NCBI GenBank assembly: GCA_937914905.1
Contig: CALESU010000182.1
Location: 1-7,114, forward strand
DNA: 7,114 nucleotides
Reading direction: 5' to 3'
Source: an uncultured bacterium
GTDB lineage: Bacteria; Patescibacteriota; Microgenomatia; UBA1406; GWC2-37-13
Shown here: one piece after another, positions 6,755 through 7,114 of the stretch
How the letters are laid out: the number at the start of each line of letters is the position of its first letter
Position numbering within the stretch: the first letter of the stretch is position 1
Program-made: the position numbers and the translations under genes
Notes under the pieces: model-generated
Seen by the model: only the letters and a program-made list of their open reading frames with translations
The model's database searches: none
What the model was told of the DNA's origin: nothing

Positions 6755-7114
6755 AGATGAAATCACATACTTCTGGATCACTTCAATAATTCCATCTTCT
6801 CGAACCGATGGCGCGACATAATCTGCTTTTTCAATCATTTCGGGAACCGCATTTGCCATCGCAATTTTTAAGCCCGCTGAATCAAACATAGATACGTCCG
6901 TTGCCCCGTCTCCAACTGCGATCGTCTCGTCTTTGTGAATTCCGAGTTTTTCTTGGATATAGCGCATCCCGTTTCCCTTTGTCGCATTTTTGTGAAATAG
7001 GAGAACCCCTTTCCATTCGTCTGGATTATCCCAATGTTTTCCTATATACCACGCATATTTGTGAGGCAAAGTACGTACTGCAGATGTGAGTTTTTGTGCA
7101 CGTTCTTCTGAGAT
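6749..7114 (-). CDS. HAD-superfamily (Cof/IIB-like) phosphatase, C-terminal part
   Basis: The visible 121 residues are the C-terminal portion of a haloacid-dehalogenase-type hydrolase, probably a phosphatase acting on a small phosphorylated metabolite; the start and the nucleophile-Asp motif I lie beyond the right edge. The frame is open to position 7114 (no stop), so a TTG at 7069 is not a real start. HAD motif III is the Lys of NATKGNG (codon at 6977-6979). Motif IV is GDGATD (6913-6896), followed by MFDSAGLKIAMANA and ADYVAPSVREDGIIEVI, the pattern of Cof-type HAD-IIB proteins. The substrate cannot be told from this part; sugar phosphatase, phosphoglycolate phosphatase-like and sucrose-phosphatase-like functions are all possible. 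It converges on the photolyase gene and overlaps its end by 6 bases, with no link to carotenoid synthesis visible. Confidence 0.8.
   Translation of the reverse strand: MSEERAQKLTSAVRTLPHKYAWYIGKHWDNPDEWKGVLLFHKNATKGNGMRYIQEKLGIHKDETIAVGDGATDVSMFDSAGLKIAMANAVPEMIEKADYVAPSVREDGIIEVIQKYVISSS

Noticed and set aside
7067..7069. TTG at 7069 as the start of the HAD protein
   Set aside because: The frame continues open to the window edge with plausible HAD sequence, and the family needs an N-terminal motif I that lies further upstream.
1..7114. CRISPR arrays, tRNA or rRNA genes, insertion sequences
   Set aside because: No regularly spaced repeats, RNA-gene signatures or transposase sequence were seen; the window is nearly all accounted for by seven protein genes.

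Overview
The window is an almost fully coding piece of a bacterial chromosome, moderately AT-rich by eye, holding a light-protection island. It carries a five-gene carotenoid operon on the minus strand, a divergent class II (CPD) DNA photolyase on the plus strand, and the C-terminal part of an unrelated HAD-family phosphatase on the minus strand at the right edge. Every visible stop codon is TGA, which fits the ordinary bacterial code and argues against the TGA-as-glycine code of Gracilibacteria/Absconditabacteria. The tight packing, the lack of Shine-Dalgarno sequences and a VIPAHAGIQ-encoding palindrome suggest a compact-genome bacterium, possibly of the Candidate Phyla Radiation (Parcubacteria-like). 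That placement is a low-confidence inference.

Layout in transcription order. From about 5360 leftwards on the minus strand run a divergent CrtI/CrtD-type carotenoid desaturase (5325-3814), a canonical phytoene desaturase CrtI (3817-2354), phytoene synthase CrtB (2357-1554), a GGPP-type polyprenyl synthase CrtE (1557-502) and a UbiA-family prenyltransferase resembling lycopene elongase (502 to beyond position 1). Three junctions are 4-nt ATGA overlaps and the fourth is a 1-nt TGATG overlap, so the five genes almost certainly form one translationally coupled mRNA. On the plus strand the photolyase runs from about 5378 to 6754. Its stop codon sits in the same TCATGA palindrome as the stop of the convergent HAD phosphatase (6749 to beyond 7114). 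The only real intergenic DNA is about 50 bases at 5326-5377.

How it works together. CrtE makes GGPP, CrtB condenses two GGPP into phytoene, and CrtI desaturates phytoene to lycopene. The UbiA protein would add C5 prenyl units to the ends of lycopene, giving C45/C50 carotenoids, and the second desaturase would introduce end-group double bonds, as CrtD does in bacterioruberin synthesis. No cyclase or hydratase is visible, but the operon runs off the left edge, so whether the product is acyclic (bacterioruberin-like) or cyclic (decaprenoxanthin/sarcinaxanthin-like) is open. Pigment and photolyase share a divergent promoter region with a symmetric -10 palindrome, which suggests joint expression in a sunlit habitat.

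The most unusual local signal is a 20-bp perfect palindrome encoding VIPAHAGIQ in frame inside the photolyase gene. It looks like a dispersed intergenic-type repeat captured in the linker between the two photolyase domains.
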